Assembly: GCF_016907895.1 (NCBI RefSeq) | Contig: NZ_JAFBCV010000012.1 | Coordinates: 62,001-126,000 of the forward strand | Source of the DNA: Shouchella xiaoxiensis | GTDB lineage: Bacteria; Bacillota; Bacilli; Bacillales; Bacillaceae_D | Length of the DNA: 64,000 nucleotides | Direction: 5' to 3' | Shown: piece by piece, positions 27,125 to 36,798 of the stretch | How the letters are laid out: the number at the start of each line of letters is the position of its first letter | Position numbering within the stretch: the stretch's first letter is position 1 | Translations under genes and position numbers: made by a program | Notes under the pieces: generated by a model | The model's input: the letters and a program-made list of their open reading frames with translations, nothing else | Told to the model about the DNA's origin: nothing | Databases searched by the model: none

Positions 27125-28568
27125 GTTAAAAAGACAGCATGTAGCGGCAATTTTTATAAACTTAACAAAAGGGTTGTTTCAGCTTGCTATTCCTTTCGCA
27201 ATCGTTGCGTTTCTACAAGGCATTCTATGGATTTTCTTTATTGGGATCGCTGGATTAATTCTATTGATGGGCCTGTTTAGCTGGATTAATTGGCTGAAGT
27301 TTCGCTATCGTCTGGAAGATGGGGAACTTTATGTTGAGCAAGGATTGTTTGTAAAAAAGAAAAGGTATATACAGAAGAAGCGAATTCAAGCAATCAATAT
27401 TTCTGCAGGCGTCTTACAGCGTATCTTTGGACTCGTTAAGGTGAATATAGACACAGCTGGTGGAGGAATGGAAGCGGAGGCGGAGTTTTCAGCAGTCACA
27501 CGTGCTGAAGCGAACCGAATTCGGAGTGCTTTATTGAAAGGTGATTCTTCGCAAAAAACCGCTTTTACAGAAGATCAAGCTATGGACGAGGAACCGCTTG
27601 AACCGATTGAGGCAGAAGAATCGGAACCGCTTGATAAATGGCACTTAGGAAAAAGAAGGCTTATTTATACGGCGCTTACATCAAGCAGTGTTGGACTCGT
27701 TTTATCAGCTGTACTCGCTCTGCTTTCACAAACAGTCCAGTTTGTTCCAGATGATCTATTTGAGAATACATTTGATTTTGTGGTTAACTTAGGCATTTTT
27801 TTAATCATTGTGTTAACGATAGCTGTCTTGCTTGTTTCTTGGCTTATCTCTAGCTTGCTTACCATCATCACATACGGAAATTTCAATATTGAAACGTATG
27901 AAAAAGAAATGGTAATTGAACGCGGCTTGCTAGAAAAAAGACAATTAACGCTTGCATACAAGCGCATTACGGCTGTACGTATTATAAAAAGCGTCATCCG
28001 ACAACCGTTTGGGTTTGTTTCCGTTTATGTCGAGTCTGCTGGTGGTGGAAACAATAAAGAACAAGGCTCTACTTTACTTGTACCGCTAATTCATGAAAGA
28101 GATCTACCTGCTTTTCTTGAGCAAATCATACCGGAGTATGCAATTAAAACACCAATCACCTCTGCTCCAAAACGAGCAGCAATCCGTTTCTTCATTCGCA
28201 TGCTGTTTATACCGGTTGTGTTAACAATTGTAGCGACCTTTATATGGGGAACGATTGGTCTACTTGGTCTTATTGCAATTGCTGCTTTTGCGCTACTAGC
28301 TTTATTCCAGTATCGAGACGCAGGGGCGGGATCAAATGAACAGTTTGTCTGGCTTCGCACACGCTCTGTTGGTCAAACCTTAGTTCTTTCTCCGAAGCGT
28401 AAAATTCAATCAGCGACCAAACAGGTGTCATTTTTTCAACGCAGACGAACGCTTGCAAGTTTTGAATTCTTTGTGCAGTCGAGTATGTCTGGAAAATCGT
28501 TTTCAGTTCCAGATCTCGCAGAAGCAACGGGTGATGATCTTTATAAATGGTATTCACATCGCAACTAG
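27117..28568 (+). CDS. ydbT: YdbT-like membrane protein with repeated PH-like DUF304 domains
   Basis: A 483-residue membrane protein with several hydrophobic pairs (about 12-55, 185-255, 350-395), each followed by a bPH2 domain: GELYVEQGLFVKKKRYIQKK, KEMVIERGLLEKRQLTLAYK, and a degenerate third copy near the C-terminus. Architecture matches YdbT. Start ATG at 27117 overlaps ydbS by eight bases; its ribosome site is weak, which fits translational coupling. Confidence 0.88.
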   Translation: MNELKRQHVAAIFINLTKGLFQLAIPFAIVAFLQGILWIFFIGIAGLILLMGLFSWINWLKFRYRLEDGELYVEQGLFVKKKRYIQKKRIQAINISAGVLQRIFGLVKVNIDTAGGGMEAEAEFSAVTRAEANRIRSALLKGDSSQKTAFTEDQAMDEEPLEPIEAEESEPLDKWHLGKRRLIYTALTSSSVGLVLSAVLALLSQTVQFVPDDLFENTFDFVVNLGIFLIIVLTIAVLLVSWLISSLLTIITYGNFNIETYEKEMVIERGLLEKRQLTLAYKRITAVRIIKSVIRQPFGFVSVYVESAGGGNNKEQGSTLLVPLIHERDLPAFLEQIIPEYAIKTPITSAPKRAAIRFFIRMLFIPVVLTIVATFIWGTIGLLGLIAIAAFALLALFQYRDAGAGSNEQFVWLRTRSVGQTLVLSPKRKIQSATKQVSFFQRRRTLASFEFFVQSSMSGKSFSVPDLAEATGDDLYKWYSHRN

Positions 28569-28570
28569 AT

Positions 28571-28610
28571 AAAAAACGTGTTTGCCCTAACTAGGGCAAA
28601 CACGTTTTTT
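28571..28610. terminator. Bidirectional terminator
   Basis: AAAAAACGTGTTTGCCCTA and TAGGGCAAACACGTTTTTT pair around a two-base loop region. It lies between ydbT and the converging minus-strand gene. Confidence 0.92.
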
Positions 28611-29620
28611 CATTGAAATGTATTCGTATAAAGAGCAATGGTCCGCTTGCCTTTATCTGTTGTAAACTCAAACCGATCATAAATGGTTTCTTTATTTAAG
28701 TCTGCGCGAGTTGCTAAATGGCGTTTAAAGTGATGCTGAACCAGTACAAATTGCTCATCCGTTTGAAACGTTAAAAAGTTTACTCCTTCAAAAGCTGTTG
28801 TTTTATCCAAATTAAATAACTGATCTAAGAGGGCGTTGTAACAATGAATTAAATCATTATGACCAACATTATGCAGAGCCAAATTGTATTCAAACCCTTG
28901 AAGAGCAACGGGCTCAAGCTCTTTTTGTAAGATTTGATACGGATTAAACTGCTGCTGATCAATTAGTATGCAATCATTTTCGTCTGGAATAAAGCGACTA
29001 CCATTGGAACGAATGAAAATACCGTCTCCTTCATAAAGTCCGGTTACCAAGCGATCATTCTGGTACCATGCGTATTCAAAATGAGAGGGTGATAAGGGGA
29101 GAGTATCTCCTTTTTGATCCTTTAAGTAGTACGTATTGTTGTCGTCTGTGTGAAAGGTGTATTCCATATACGTTGTCCGAGACGATTTTTGTTTTTTATC
29201 GGTTGAACCCTCTTTACGTCTCTTTTGACTTGATAGTGTTTTTATATAGACCTCTAATGCTTCAAGATCTGCTGATGGTGCTGAAGCATGTTTTTTTAAA
29301 TGAATATGACGTCGCTTTAAAGCTGTTAATATCGAATCAAGATACGATTCAACACGCGTCTGTTTCATGCGTGGTTTTAGTTGCTGACTTGTAAACAAAC
29401 CAACTTCATTCTCAGAATAAAGTAGTTCATGTATCGCAATTGTTTCATTTTGAAAAATGTATTCCGGCAACACGATAACGGAGTCGATACGGACTTCTCC
29501 ACGCCATGGTTTTTTAGGTTCTGTTATAACGTTAAGTAGTTCGCCTAAATAGGTGCCGTCTTCTCCAAGATCGACGACAAGCAGTTGGCCAACTAATTGT
29601 TGTGCTTCATACCGATCCAT
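28610..29620 (-). CDS. DUF2777-like protein of unknown function
   Basis: A 336-residue soluble protein. The N-terminus MDRYEAQQLVGQLLVVDLGE and TYLGELLNVITEPKKPWRGEVRI resemble the DUF2777 family of Bacillaceae (from memory, moderate certainty). The chain is strand-rich with a charged, lysine-rich linker near residues 115-150. No catalytic motif is recognised. The ATG at 29620 has AGGTGAGG five bases upstream. It has its own promoter inside the intergenic region. Confidence 0.7.
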   Translation of the reverse strand: MDRYEAQQLVGQLLVVDLGEDGTYLGELLNVITEPKKPWRGEVRIDSVIVLPEYIFQNETIAIHELLYSENEVGLFTSQQLKPRMKQTRVESYLDSILTALKRRHIHLKKHASAPSADLEALEVYIKTLSSQKRRKEGSTDKKQKSSRTTYMEYTFHTDDNNTYYLKDQKGDTLPLSPSHFEYAWYQNDRLVTGLYEGDGIFIRSNGSRFIPDENDCILIDQQQFNPYQILQKELEPVALQGFEYNLALHNVGHNDLIHCYNALLDQLFNLDKTTAFEGVNFLTFQTDEQFVLVQHHFKRHLATRADLNKETIYDRFEFTTDKGKRTIALYTNTFQ

Positions 29621-29663
29621 GCAATCCTCACCTTTATCATTCATTTTTGAACGTCATACAGTA

Positions 29664-29693
29664 ATTATAACGAACATCGCCACGCTTCTGCAA
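29664..29693 (-). promoter_or_regulatory. Sigma-A-type promoter of the DUF2777-like gene
   Basis: On the minus strand TTGCAG (29693-29688) and a perfect TATAAT (29669-29664) are 18 bases apart. The -35 box sits within the loop and right arm of the inverted repeat at 29674-29705, so hairpin and promoter overlap. Confidence 0.65.
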
Positions 29694-29705
29694 GCGTGGC
29701 GATGT
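29674..29705. repeat. 14-bp-arm inverted repeat overlapping a promoter
   Basis: ACATCGCCACGCTT and AAGCGTGGCGATGT are perfect arms around a CTGC loop. On the minus strand it lies 18 bases after the xpaC stop, so it may end the telA-xpaC transcript, but only a weak T-rich tract follows. It overlaps the -35 box of the next gene and could instead be an operator. Confidence 0.7.
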
Positions 29706-29723
29706 AAGAGAAAACACCAATAT

Positions 29724-30647
29724 TTAATTCTTTTTCTTATCAATATGCGATTCACCGTACCTGAGTTCCTGTAATCGCATTACATGTTCCATTCTTTCAA
29801 TCTTTGTTTTTTCAAGATCCTCTTTTAAGGAAATGAGCGAAAGCTCCATTTTTGAGAGGGAGACGAAGACATTGTCGCGTTGTTCAAGCTGATTTTTTTT
29901 AGATAATGCTAGAAAAGCACCCATTAGATTGGGAATATCTTCACGTAATAATCGGCGCACAGTATGCTTATCTTCGTAGCCAAACAGTTGAAAGTCGTCT
30001 TCAAGTTTTGACACATGCGAAAGAATACGCTTCAAGCGGTTATCCAACATCGGATCAATGGAGAGTGTATCCATTGCTTGAACATAGCGCTTTGCTTCTT
30101 GTGCTAAAAATTTAATATCATTTGCTTGTTCACTTTTCAATTGTTTTTCATGTCCATTAAGGCGTTCAAGCGAAACATCATTGATCTTCGTACCAACATA
30201 GGCTAAATCCATTAAATGAATCGCATGAAAAATCCCTTTTAGTTGCGATACATTTTGCAATGAACGAACGTGCATACGACCATCTTTTAAATAATGAATG
30301 GTTGATTCCTTCACTTTCCCAACTCCATCAACGGCTTTAACATACTTGCGGAAGCAAACAATTCGAAACCGTTTATGGACAGGGGAACTGGATTGTTTCG
30401 TGTCGCTAACTAGTACGCGAATCTGGTTGTAGGATACTTTTACGCGTATATCCCAATCCTTTTGTCGTCTTCGCACGCTTTTGCGCTCATTTTTTCCTGT
30501 TGCATTATCCGTCATTCGTTTTAAGAGGCGCTCCGTATCATTTATTAATCGAATCGTCGTTTCGTCTTGAATGATATGGTCATCAACAGGGCGCTTATAT
30601 GCTGGTGTGAAAAGATCAACTATACCGGTTGTCGAAAAAAGTTTCAC
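29724..30647 (-). CDS. xpaC: XpaC-like protein
   Basis: A 307-residue basic cytosolic protein without clear membrane helices. Pairing with a TelA-family gene just upstream is the xpaC-yaaN arrangement of Bacillus subtilis, and the C-terminal half (ANDIKFLAQEAKRYVQAMDTLSI onward) has the helical character of the 5-bromo-4-chloroindolyl phosphate hydrolysis family. The N-terminal 130 residues (basic, RRRQKDWDIRVKV) are extra compared with the 204-residue XpaC. The GTG at 30647 is at the best distance from AGGAGG; an ATG at 30653 or TTG at 30656 is also possible. The biochemical role is unknown. Confidence 0.78.
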   Translation of the reverse strand: MKLFSTTGIVDLFTPAYKRPVDDHIIQDETTIRLINDTERLLKRMTDNATGKNERKSVRRRQKDWDIRVKVSYNQIRVLVSDTKQSSSPVHKRFRIVCFRKYVKAVDGVGKVKESTIHYLKDGRMHVRSLQNVSQLKGIFHAIHLMDLAYVGTKINDVSLERLNGHEKQLKSEQANDIKFLAQEAKRYVQAMDTLSIDPMLDNRLKRILSHVSKLEDDFQLFGYEDKHTVRRLLREDIPNLMGAFLALSKKNQLEQRDNVFVSLSKMELSLISLKEDLEKTKIERMEHVMRLQELRYGESHIDKKKN

Positions 30648-30666
30648 ACACATCAACCTCCTGTTG

Positions 30667-31743
30667 TCATCGATTTAACAATTTCTTCTGCATATCTGAA
30701 TTTAATTTATCCATTTCTTCAATAAACTGTTTACCACTTGAAACAATCCGTTCGTTTGATTGTTCAGTTAGCTCAATCGCTTTATAGACATTGTCATATG
30801 CTTTCCGAAATGCATCTAGCGCAATTGCTGGTTCTTCTAATGTTTTTAGGGTTTCTTCGGTATTTTGTTTCAGTAATTCTGCGTTTGAAAGCAACATCGA
30901 CTCTGTCGCTTGGTTTACGTTTTGCACAGCTGTGATGACTTTTTTCTGGTTCGTTAACGCAAGTTGAATGGAGGCGGTAACGGTAATAATGTTTTTTGTC
31001 ATGGTAATGGCGTTAAAAATCGCTTCTTCAAGCTTTTCGTTATTTTCCATGATTAAGTCAACAGAGGCAAGGGATTGCTGGAGGACCATCACGGCTTGCT
31101 GCATGTTTTTCATCCGCGTGACAACCTTCACTTGGCCTTTTTTTAATTCGTTTTCATTTTCTGCCCATTGCTCAGATGTCATTTCTTGCTCAAGCATTTG
31201 ATGAAGTTCCTGCCCGACAGCAATTTGCGAATTAAGATTGGCAATTCGATCTTTTGCTACAACCTTTAGTTCCTTTAGCATTACATTGTCTTCTTGAAGT
31301 TTGTCTTTACCAGAGAGTAAGCCCTCTACTATATGGTCTACTTGTGATTCAACCGTTTTATAGCGACGAACATACTGCTCGACGGGATTTCGGCGCATCA
31401 CGCGATTGACTATTTTTTTAAACGAAGAGTCTTTTAGGTAATCAGGTTCGAGCTGACCGACAACTTCCCGGAGTTCGTGCAGTTGTTTTGGAAGCGTATT
31501 GGAATCATCGCCCATCATCTCACGAACTGGCCGTTTTAATGCTTCTAACGATTCCCCAGCTTCTTTTTGCTCCGTTTCACCAAGATTATCTAGCTTTTCT
31601 AGCAGGTCATTAATATTGACGTCAGACTTGTACGGTTGCACGTCACTCTGGTTATCGTTAAGTGTGTGTAGCTGTTCTTGATTCTCTTGTTGGTGAATCG
31701 TTTTTTCTTGATCATCAGTTTGTTTTGTATGTTTATCATCCAT
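30667..31743 (-). CDS. yaaN: TelA/YaaN-family toxic anion resistance protein
   Basis: A 358-residue, highly helical, acidic cytosolic protein of the TelA family, linked to tellurite and toxic anion resistance and to cell-envelope stress. Features include the central VMRRNPVEQYVRRYKTVESQVDHIVE and the AITMTKNIITVTASIQLALTNQKKVI stretch. An N-terminal Gln/Asp-rich 60 residues is probably disordered. The ATG at 31743 has TTGGAGG upstream; an in-frame TTG further up overlaps that site. It is first in a two-gene operon with xpaC and has a sigma-W-like promoter. Confidence 0.9.
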   Translation of the reverse strand: MDDKHTKQTDDQEKTIHQQENQEQLHTLNDNQSDVQPYKSDVNINDLLEKLDNLGETEQKEAGESLEALKRPVREMMGDDSNTLPKQLHELREVVGQLEPDYLKDSSFKKIVNRVMRRNPVEQYVRRYKTVESQVDHIVEGLLSGKDKLQEDNVMLKELKVVAKDRIANLNSQIAVGQELHQMLEQEMTSEQWAENENELKKGQVKVVTRMKNMQQAVMVLQQSLASVDLIMENNEKLEEAIFNAITMTKNIITVTASIQLALTNQKKVITAVQNVNQATESMLLSNAELLKQNTEETLKTLEEPAIALDAFRKAYDNVYKAIELTEQSNERIVSSGKQFIEEMDKLNSDMQKKLLNR

Positions 31744-31785
31744 GTGATTTACCTCCAACACCTTTATGGAAACTCCTTATTCTAC

Positions 31786-31814
31786 TATACGTTGTTTATA
31801 TGAAACACGTTTCA
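31786..31814 (-). promoter_or_regulatory. Sigma-W-type (ECF) promoter of yaaN-xpaC
   Basis: On the minus strand, TGAAAC (31814-31809) and CGTATA (31791-31786) are 17 bases apart, which matches the sigma-W consensus TGAAAC-N16/17-CGTA. The predicted transcript starts about 35 bases before the ATG of yaaN. Sigma-W controls envelope stress genes in Bacillus, which suits the TelA family. No competing sigma-A promoter is clear in this stretch. Confidence 0.75.
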
Positions 31815-31907
31815 TTTTATCTCTTTCTATTATGAACGAAAAATGAGCTACAGGCAATTTATTTGCAGGTTTTTTGACTTTATTACAAGCGAAATTGAAG
31901 TTCAATC

Positions 31908-31936
31908 TTGACGAATGACGAAATTATCGCTAAAAT
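31908..31936 (+). promoter_or_regulatory. Candidate sigma-A promoter of the glutamate synthase genes
   Basis: TTGACG (31908-31913) and TAAAAT (31931-31936) are 17 bases apart. This is the best -35/-10 pair in the long gap before gltB and would give a leader of about 275 bases. Confidence 0.6.
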
Positions 31937-32218
31937 TCTAACACGGAATATATTTTCATAAATAAAGTTAATTGTTCGTTTATAGACGTTTATTTCTATA
32001 AGCAGGACAGTTCGTTGTGTTAATCTCGTTTGAATTTTTATCCATTTAAACGATTTTATATGCGTTATATTTTCATTTTTACTAGGTAGTTTTGTAATGA
32101 AGTGTATAAAAAACTCGTTTTAAATCGGATTAATAATTGGTTGCTAAAAAGTGCAAATAATAGATTATTAACCTTTTAGAGAAAAAAACGTTATTTTTGG
32201 GAGAGAGGGGTGGCATCT
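31937..32218 (+). other. Long A+T-rich leader in front of gltB
   Basis: No gene is seen here. The stretch is very A+T-rich and contains several -10-like tracts such as TATATT and TATAAA, with an ATAAATAAA...TTTATTTCTAT imperfect dyad near 31957-31998. Glutamate synthase operons in Bacillus are controlled by the LysR activator GltC and by TnrA upstream of gltAB; sites of that kind could lie here, but none is clear. No gltC gene lies next to the operon in this window. Confidence 0.45.
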
Positions 32219-35200
32219 ATGCGTTTCACAGGGTTACCAACGAAGCAGGGATTGTATGATCCTGCATTTGAACATGATAATTGTGGGATTGGCTTTCTTG
32301 CTCATATCAAAGGAGAAAAATCGCATAAGGTCATCCGAGACGCTTTAAATATGCTTGAGAATTTGGAGCATCGAGGCGGGCAAGGAGACGAAGTCAATAC
32401 GGGTGATGGGGCAGGTATTTTAGTGCAGCTTCCACATCAATTCTTTGTAAAACAAACATCTTTTAACCTTGGTGAAGCAGGGACGTACGCTGTTGGAATG
32501 CTGTTTTTACCGCAAGATGCAGAAGAGCGGCAACAGGTGAAAATACATTTGGAGCAGCTAGTAGTTGAAGAAGAGCTTACGTTGTTAGGATGGCGGGAAG
32601 TCCCATTTGATGACTCAATGTTAGGCAATGCTGCCCATAAGTCGATGCCAGTAATAGAGCAGCTATTTGTTTCTTCACAAAAAGAAATGAACTCAATTGA
32701 ATTTGAACGTCAGCTCTATGTTGTTCGAAAAAAAGCAGAACATTCAATTAAAGTGTCACTCAACCAGTCTTTTTATTTTACGAGTTTTTCCAGTCGTACG
32801 ATTGTTTATAAAGGGATGCTAACAACAGCCCAAGTTCGGTTATTTTATTTGGATTTAGTTGACCCAGCTTTTCAATCGGCATTAGCGCTTGTTCATTCGC
32901 GCTTTAGTACAAATACGTTTCCGAGCTGGGAACGGGCGCATCCAAACCGATATATGATTCACAACGGTGAAATTAATACAATTAAAGGAAATGTCAACTG
33001 GATGCATGCACGAGAGGCAAAGTTTGCAAGCGAGGTCTTTGGTGAGAAGCTCGACCAAATTCATCCGATCATTGATCAAGATGGTAGCGATTCATCGATG
33101 TTTGACAATATGCTTGAATTTCTTTCATTATCTGGCAGGTCAATGGCTCATTCAGCCATGATGATGGTGCCAGAGCCGTGGCAGAATGATCAGGAAATGG
33201 ACCCTGCGAAACGTGCTTTTTATCAATATCATAGTACGTTAATGGAACCGTGGGATGGCCCAACAGCCATCGTGTTTACCGATGGTGAAAAAATTGGCGC
33301 TACACTTGATCGCAATGGTTTAAGACCATCGCGCTATTATGTAACAGATGATGATTATATTGTGATGAGTTCTGAAGTTGGCGTGTTAGATTTCCTTCCT
33401 CATACGATTGTAAAAAAAGAGCGGCTTCACCCTGGTCAGCTCCTGCTTGTTGATTTGACTGAAGGCCGTATTATTCCAGATTGTGAGGTTAAACAAGAAA
33501 TTGCAGCTGATAAACCATATCAAGAGTGGGTTGAGCAACACTTGCTCCATCTTGATGATGTGCTGGAATCAGGTGACGTAGTTGAAAAAAATGAAGCAGA
33601 GAAGCTATTGGAAAAACATCGCGTATTTGGCTATACGTATGAAGAGTTAAATAAAATGCTGTTACCGCTTATAAAAGAAGAAAATGATCCTGTTGGTTCA
33701 ATGGGCTACGATTCCCCCCTTGCTGTTCTATCAAAAAAACCGCAGCTGCTGTACAACTATTTTAAACAATTGTTTGCGCAAGTGACGAATCCACCAATTG
33801 ACGCAATTCGAGAAAAAGTTGTTACAGCAAAAGGGACAACGATTGGGAGAGAGCTTAATTTATTATCTCCGCAACCAGAGAGCTGTCGCCATATTTATTT
33901 ACCGACACCACTTCTTAACAATGAAGAATTGGCAAAGCTACGAGCAAATAAAATGTCTGATTTTCAAATTAAGACCATTCCGATTTTATTTCAAGCTGAT
34001 CATAAGGAGAGTGGCTTAGAAGAAGGTTTAGCTAAGTTGTTTGCCAGTGCAGATCAAGCAATAAAAGCAGGGGCAACATTATTGCTTTTAAGTGATCGAG
34101 AGCTCTCCGCTACGCTTGCGCCGCTACCGGCGTTGCTAGCTGTGTCAAGTTTGCATCACCATCTCATTCGAACAGGTACACGAACGGATGTAAGCATTAT
34201 TCTTGAATCAGGTGAACCAAGAGAAGTTCATCATCATGCGGTATTGCTTGGTTATGGTGCAGATGCGATTAATCCATATCTCGTGTTTGATACGATTAAT
34301 GAATGGATTGAACATGACCATCTACCTGATTTTCATTATGTCGAAGCGTGTAAACGATATATAACTGGCGCTACAAATGGGTTAATGAAAGTATTGTCAA
34401 AAATGGGGATCTCAACAATTCAAAGTTATAAAGGGGCCCAAATCTTTGAAGCAGTTGGTATTCATCCTGATGTGATTGAGCGTCATTTCACATGGACTGC
34501 TTCAAGAATCGGCGGGATAGGCCTTGCTGAGATGGCGAAGGAAATATTGACACGTCATCAACATGCATTCTCAACGCAAGCGGGCGATGATGGCGAGCTT
34601 GAGGCAGGGGATGATTTGCAGTGGAGAAGAGACGGTGAGCCGCATCAATACAACCCTCACACCATTCATATGCTGCAACATGCTTGCCGTACTGGAAATT
34701 ATAAATTGTATAAACAGTATACAGATGCCATTAATGAGCAAACGAGTAAGCAAACAACATTAAGAGGGTTGCTGCAATTTAAAAAACAAGCAAGTCCTAT
34801 TGCTATCGATGAAGTGGAACCTGCTTCGAACATTGTCAAGCGCTTTCGGACAGGGGCGATGTCTTACGGGTCTATTTCTAAAGAAGCCCATGAAACATTA
34901 GCGATTGCGATGAATCGTCTTGGTGGAAAAAGCAATACAGGCGAAGGTGGCGAAAATTCAGATCGATTTACACTGGATGACAATGGGGATTCCCGTCGCA
35001 GTGCGATTAAACAAGTTGCTTCGGGACGCTTTGGTGTGACAAGCCACTATTTAGTAAATGCGGATGAGATTCAAATTAAAGTGGCACAAGGAGCAAAACC
35101 TGGTGAAGGTGGACAGTTACCTGGTCAGAAAGTTTATCCATGGATTGCAGAAGTACGTGGTTCAACAACCGGCGTAGGGTTAATTTCACCACCGCCTCAT

Positions 35201-36784
35201 CACGACATCTATTCGATTGAAGATTTAGCTGAGCTTATTCACGATTTGAAAAACGCCAATCCTTCTGCGAAAGTTAGCGTAAAGCTTGTTGCAGGAACAG
35301 GCGTTGGAACAATTGCGGCTGGCGTTGCCAAAGGAAGTGCCGATGGCATTATCATTAGCGGCTATGACGGTGGAACCGGAGCAGCAGCGCGAACAAGTAT
35401 TAAACATACGGGACTTCCGTGGGAAATCGGACTAGCGGAAACACATCAAACGTTGCTACTAAATAATCTTCGTCAACGCGTAACGCTTGAAACGGACGGC
35501 AAGCTAATGACTGGAAAAGATGTCGTCATTGCCGCTCTACTTGGAGCGGAAGAGTATGCTTTTTCAACCGCCCCACTAGTTGTGTTAGGCTGTGTGATTA
35601 TGCGCGTTTGTCACTTAGATACTTGCCCGGTCGGAATTGCTACGCAAAACCCAGAACTTCGGAAGAAATATACGGGGGAAGCGGATCATATCGTCCATTT
35701 CATGAATTTTATTGCTGAAGACATGCGCGAAATTATGGCGGAATTAGGGGTAAAATCAATTGATGAATTAGTTGGAAGAACCGATTTGTTAGAACAAAAG
35801 CAGAGTGTGTCAAATGAAAAAGCTAACACAATTGATTTATCGAGCTTACTCTTTCTACCGAGTATCGATGAAGGTGTTAAGCGCATACGAACAAAAGCAC
35901 AAGATCATAAGCTAGATCAGTCACTGGATCACAGAGAATTGCTTTCAGCTGCACAACCTGCTTTAACCAAACGAGAGAACATTAGCTACAGAACTGAAAT
36001 TAAAAACACCGATCGGGTTGTTGGAACGATTGTTGGTAGTGAGCTAAGCAAGCGTTTTGGCAAAGAGGGACTTCCTGATGAGACGATTTCGTTTTCGTTC
36101 TCAGGATCTGCAGGACAAAGCTTTGGCGCTTTTGTTCCACGAGGAATGTCCTTGTATTTAGAAGGCGATGCCAACGATTACACAGGCAAAGGACTTTCAG
36201 GAGGGAAAATCGTCGTTTATCCTCCTAAAGATGTGCCATTCATAGCGAAAGATAACGTTATCATAGGTAATACCTCTTTTTACGGAGCGACAGGAGGGCA
36301 AGCATTTATTGCTGGTCAAGCTGGAGAACGGTTCTGCGTTCGAAATTCTGGTGCTGATGTTGTCGTTGAAGGAATGGGAGATCATGGCCTTGAATATATG
36401 ACTGGTGGTACATGCATCGTGCTTGGAAGTGTTGGTAAAAACTTTGCTGCAGGTATGTCTGGAGGACTCGCGTATGTCTATGATCCAGAAAAGCACTTTC
36501 AAAAAAAATGCAATCAAGAAATGGTTTTGTTGGAACAGTTAAATGGGGAAGATGAAGAGGTTGTTTACAAGTTCATTCAGTCACACTATGACTACACGGA
36601 CAGTGATCAAGCGAATCACATTCTTTCAAATTGGGATCAAACCAAAAATCATTTTATTAAAGTGATTCCGAAAGATTTTAAAGAAATGATCGCTACAATA
36701 AAGCAACGACAGCAAGAAGGTTTAACGGAAGCGGAAGCGGCGATGGCGGCTTTTGATGACAAGATGACAGCTGGCTCAAATTAA
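32219..36784 (+). CDS. gltB: Glutamate synthase (NADPH) large subunit
   Basis: The large subunit (1521 residues; gltA in Bacillus subtilis) transfers the amide of glutamine to 2-oxoglutarate to make two glutamates. The N-terminal nucleophile is C22 in HDNCGIGF, after a short propeptide. The GATase class II domain is followed by the central domain, the FMN/2-oxoglutarate synthase domain (GGTGAAARTSIKHTGLPWE), a 3Fe-4S motif C-x5-C-x4-C at C1125, C1131 and C1136 (CHLDTCPVGIATQ), and the C-terminal GXGXG domain. The ATG at 32219 follows GAGGGGTGG; a GTG at 32210 would be too close. It forms an operon with gltD. Confidence 0.96.
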   Translation: MRFTGLPTKQGLYDPAFEHDNCGIGFLAHIKGEKSHKVIRDALNMLENLEHRGGQGDEVNTGDGAGILVQLPHQFFVKQTSFNLGEAGTYAVGMLFLPQDAEERQQVKIHLEQLVVEEELTLLGWREVPFDDSMLGNAAHKSMPVIEQLFVSSQKEMNSIEFERQLYVVRKKAEHSIKVSLNQSFYFTSFSSRTIVYKGMLTTAQVRLFYLDLVDPAFQSALALVHSRFSTNTFPSWERAHPNRYMIHNGEINTIKGNVNWMHAREAKFASEVFGEKLDQIHPIIDQDGSDSSMFDNMLEFLSLSGRSMAHSAMMMVPEPWQNDQEMDPAKRAFYQYHSTLMEPWDGPTAIVFTDGEKIGATLDRNGLRPSRYYVTDDDYIVMSSEVGVLDFLPHTIVKKERLHPGQLLLVDLTEGRIIPDCEVKQEIAADKPYQEWVEQHLLHLDDVLESGDVVEKNEAEKLLEKHRVFGYTYEELNKMLLPLIKEENDPVGSMGYDSPLAVLSKKPQLLYNYFKQLFAQVTNPPIDAIREKVVTAKGTTIGRELNLLSPQPESCRHIYLPTPLLNNEELAKLRANKMSDFQIKTIPILFQADHKESGLEEGLAKLFASADQAIKAGATLLLLSDRELSATLAPLPALLAVSSLHHHLIRTGTRTDVSIILESGEPREVHHHAVLLGYGADAINPYLVFDTINEWIEHDHLPDFHYVEACKRYITGATNGLMKVLSKMGISTIQSYKGAQIFEAVGIHPDVIERHFTWTASRIGGIGLAEMAKEILTRHQHAFSTQAGDDGELEAGDDLQWRRDGEPHQYNPHTIHMLQHACRTGNYKLYKQYTDAINEQTSKQTTLRGLLQFKKQASPIAIDEVEPASNIVKRFRTGAMSYGSISKEAHETLAIAMNRLGGKSNTGEGGENSDRFTLDDNGDSRRSAIKQVASGRFGVTSHYLVNADEIQIKVAQGAKPGEGGQLPGQKVYPWIAEVRGSTTGVGLISPPPHHDIYSIEDLAELIHDLKNANPSAKVSVKLVAGTGVGTIAAGVAKGSADGIIISGYDGGTGAAARTSIKHTGLPWEIGLAETHQTLLLNNLRQRVTLETDGKLMTGKDVVIAALLGAEEYAFSTAPLVVLGCVIMRVCHLDTCPVGIATQNPELRKKYTGEADHIVHFMNFIAEDMREIMAELGVKSIDELVGRTDLLEQKQSVSNEKANTIDLSSLLFLPSIDEGVKRIRTKAQDHKLDQSLDHRELLSAAQPALTKRENISYRTEIKNTDRVVGTIVGSELSKRFGKEGLPDETISFSFSGSAGQSFGAFVPRGMSLYLEGDANDYTGKGLSGGKIVVYPPKDVPFIAKDNVIIGNTSFYGATGGQAFIAGQAGERFCVRNSGADVVVEGMGDHGLEYMTGGTCIVLGSVGKNFAAGMSGGLAYVYDPEKHFQKKCNQEMVLLEQLNGEDEEVVYKFIQSHYDYTDSDQANHILSNWDQTKNHFIKVIPKDFKEMIATIKQRQQEGLTEAEAAMAAFDDKMTAGSN

Positions 36785-36798
36785 ACCATAGACAAAGG

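Noticed and set aside
30738-31681. Several short plus-strand frames opposite the telA gene
   Set aside because: All lie within the coding region of the TelA-family gene, have no ribosome sites, and show no family features.
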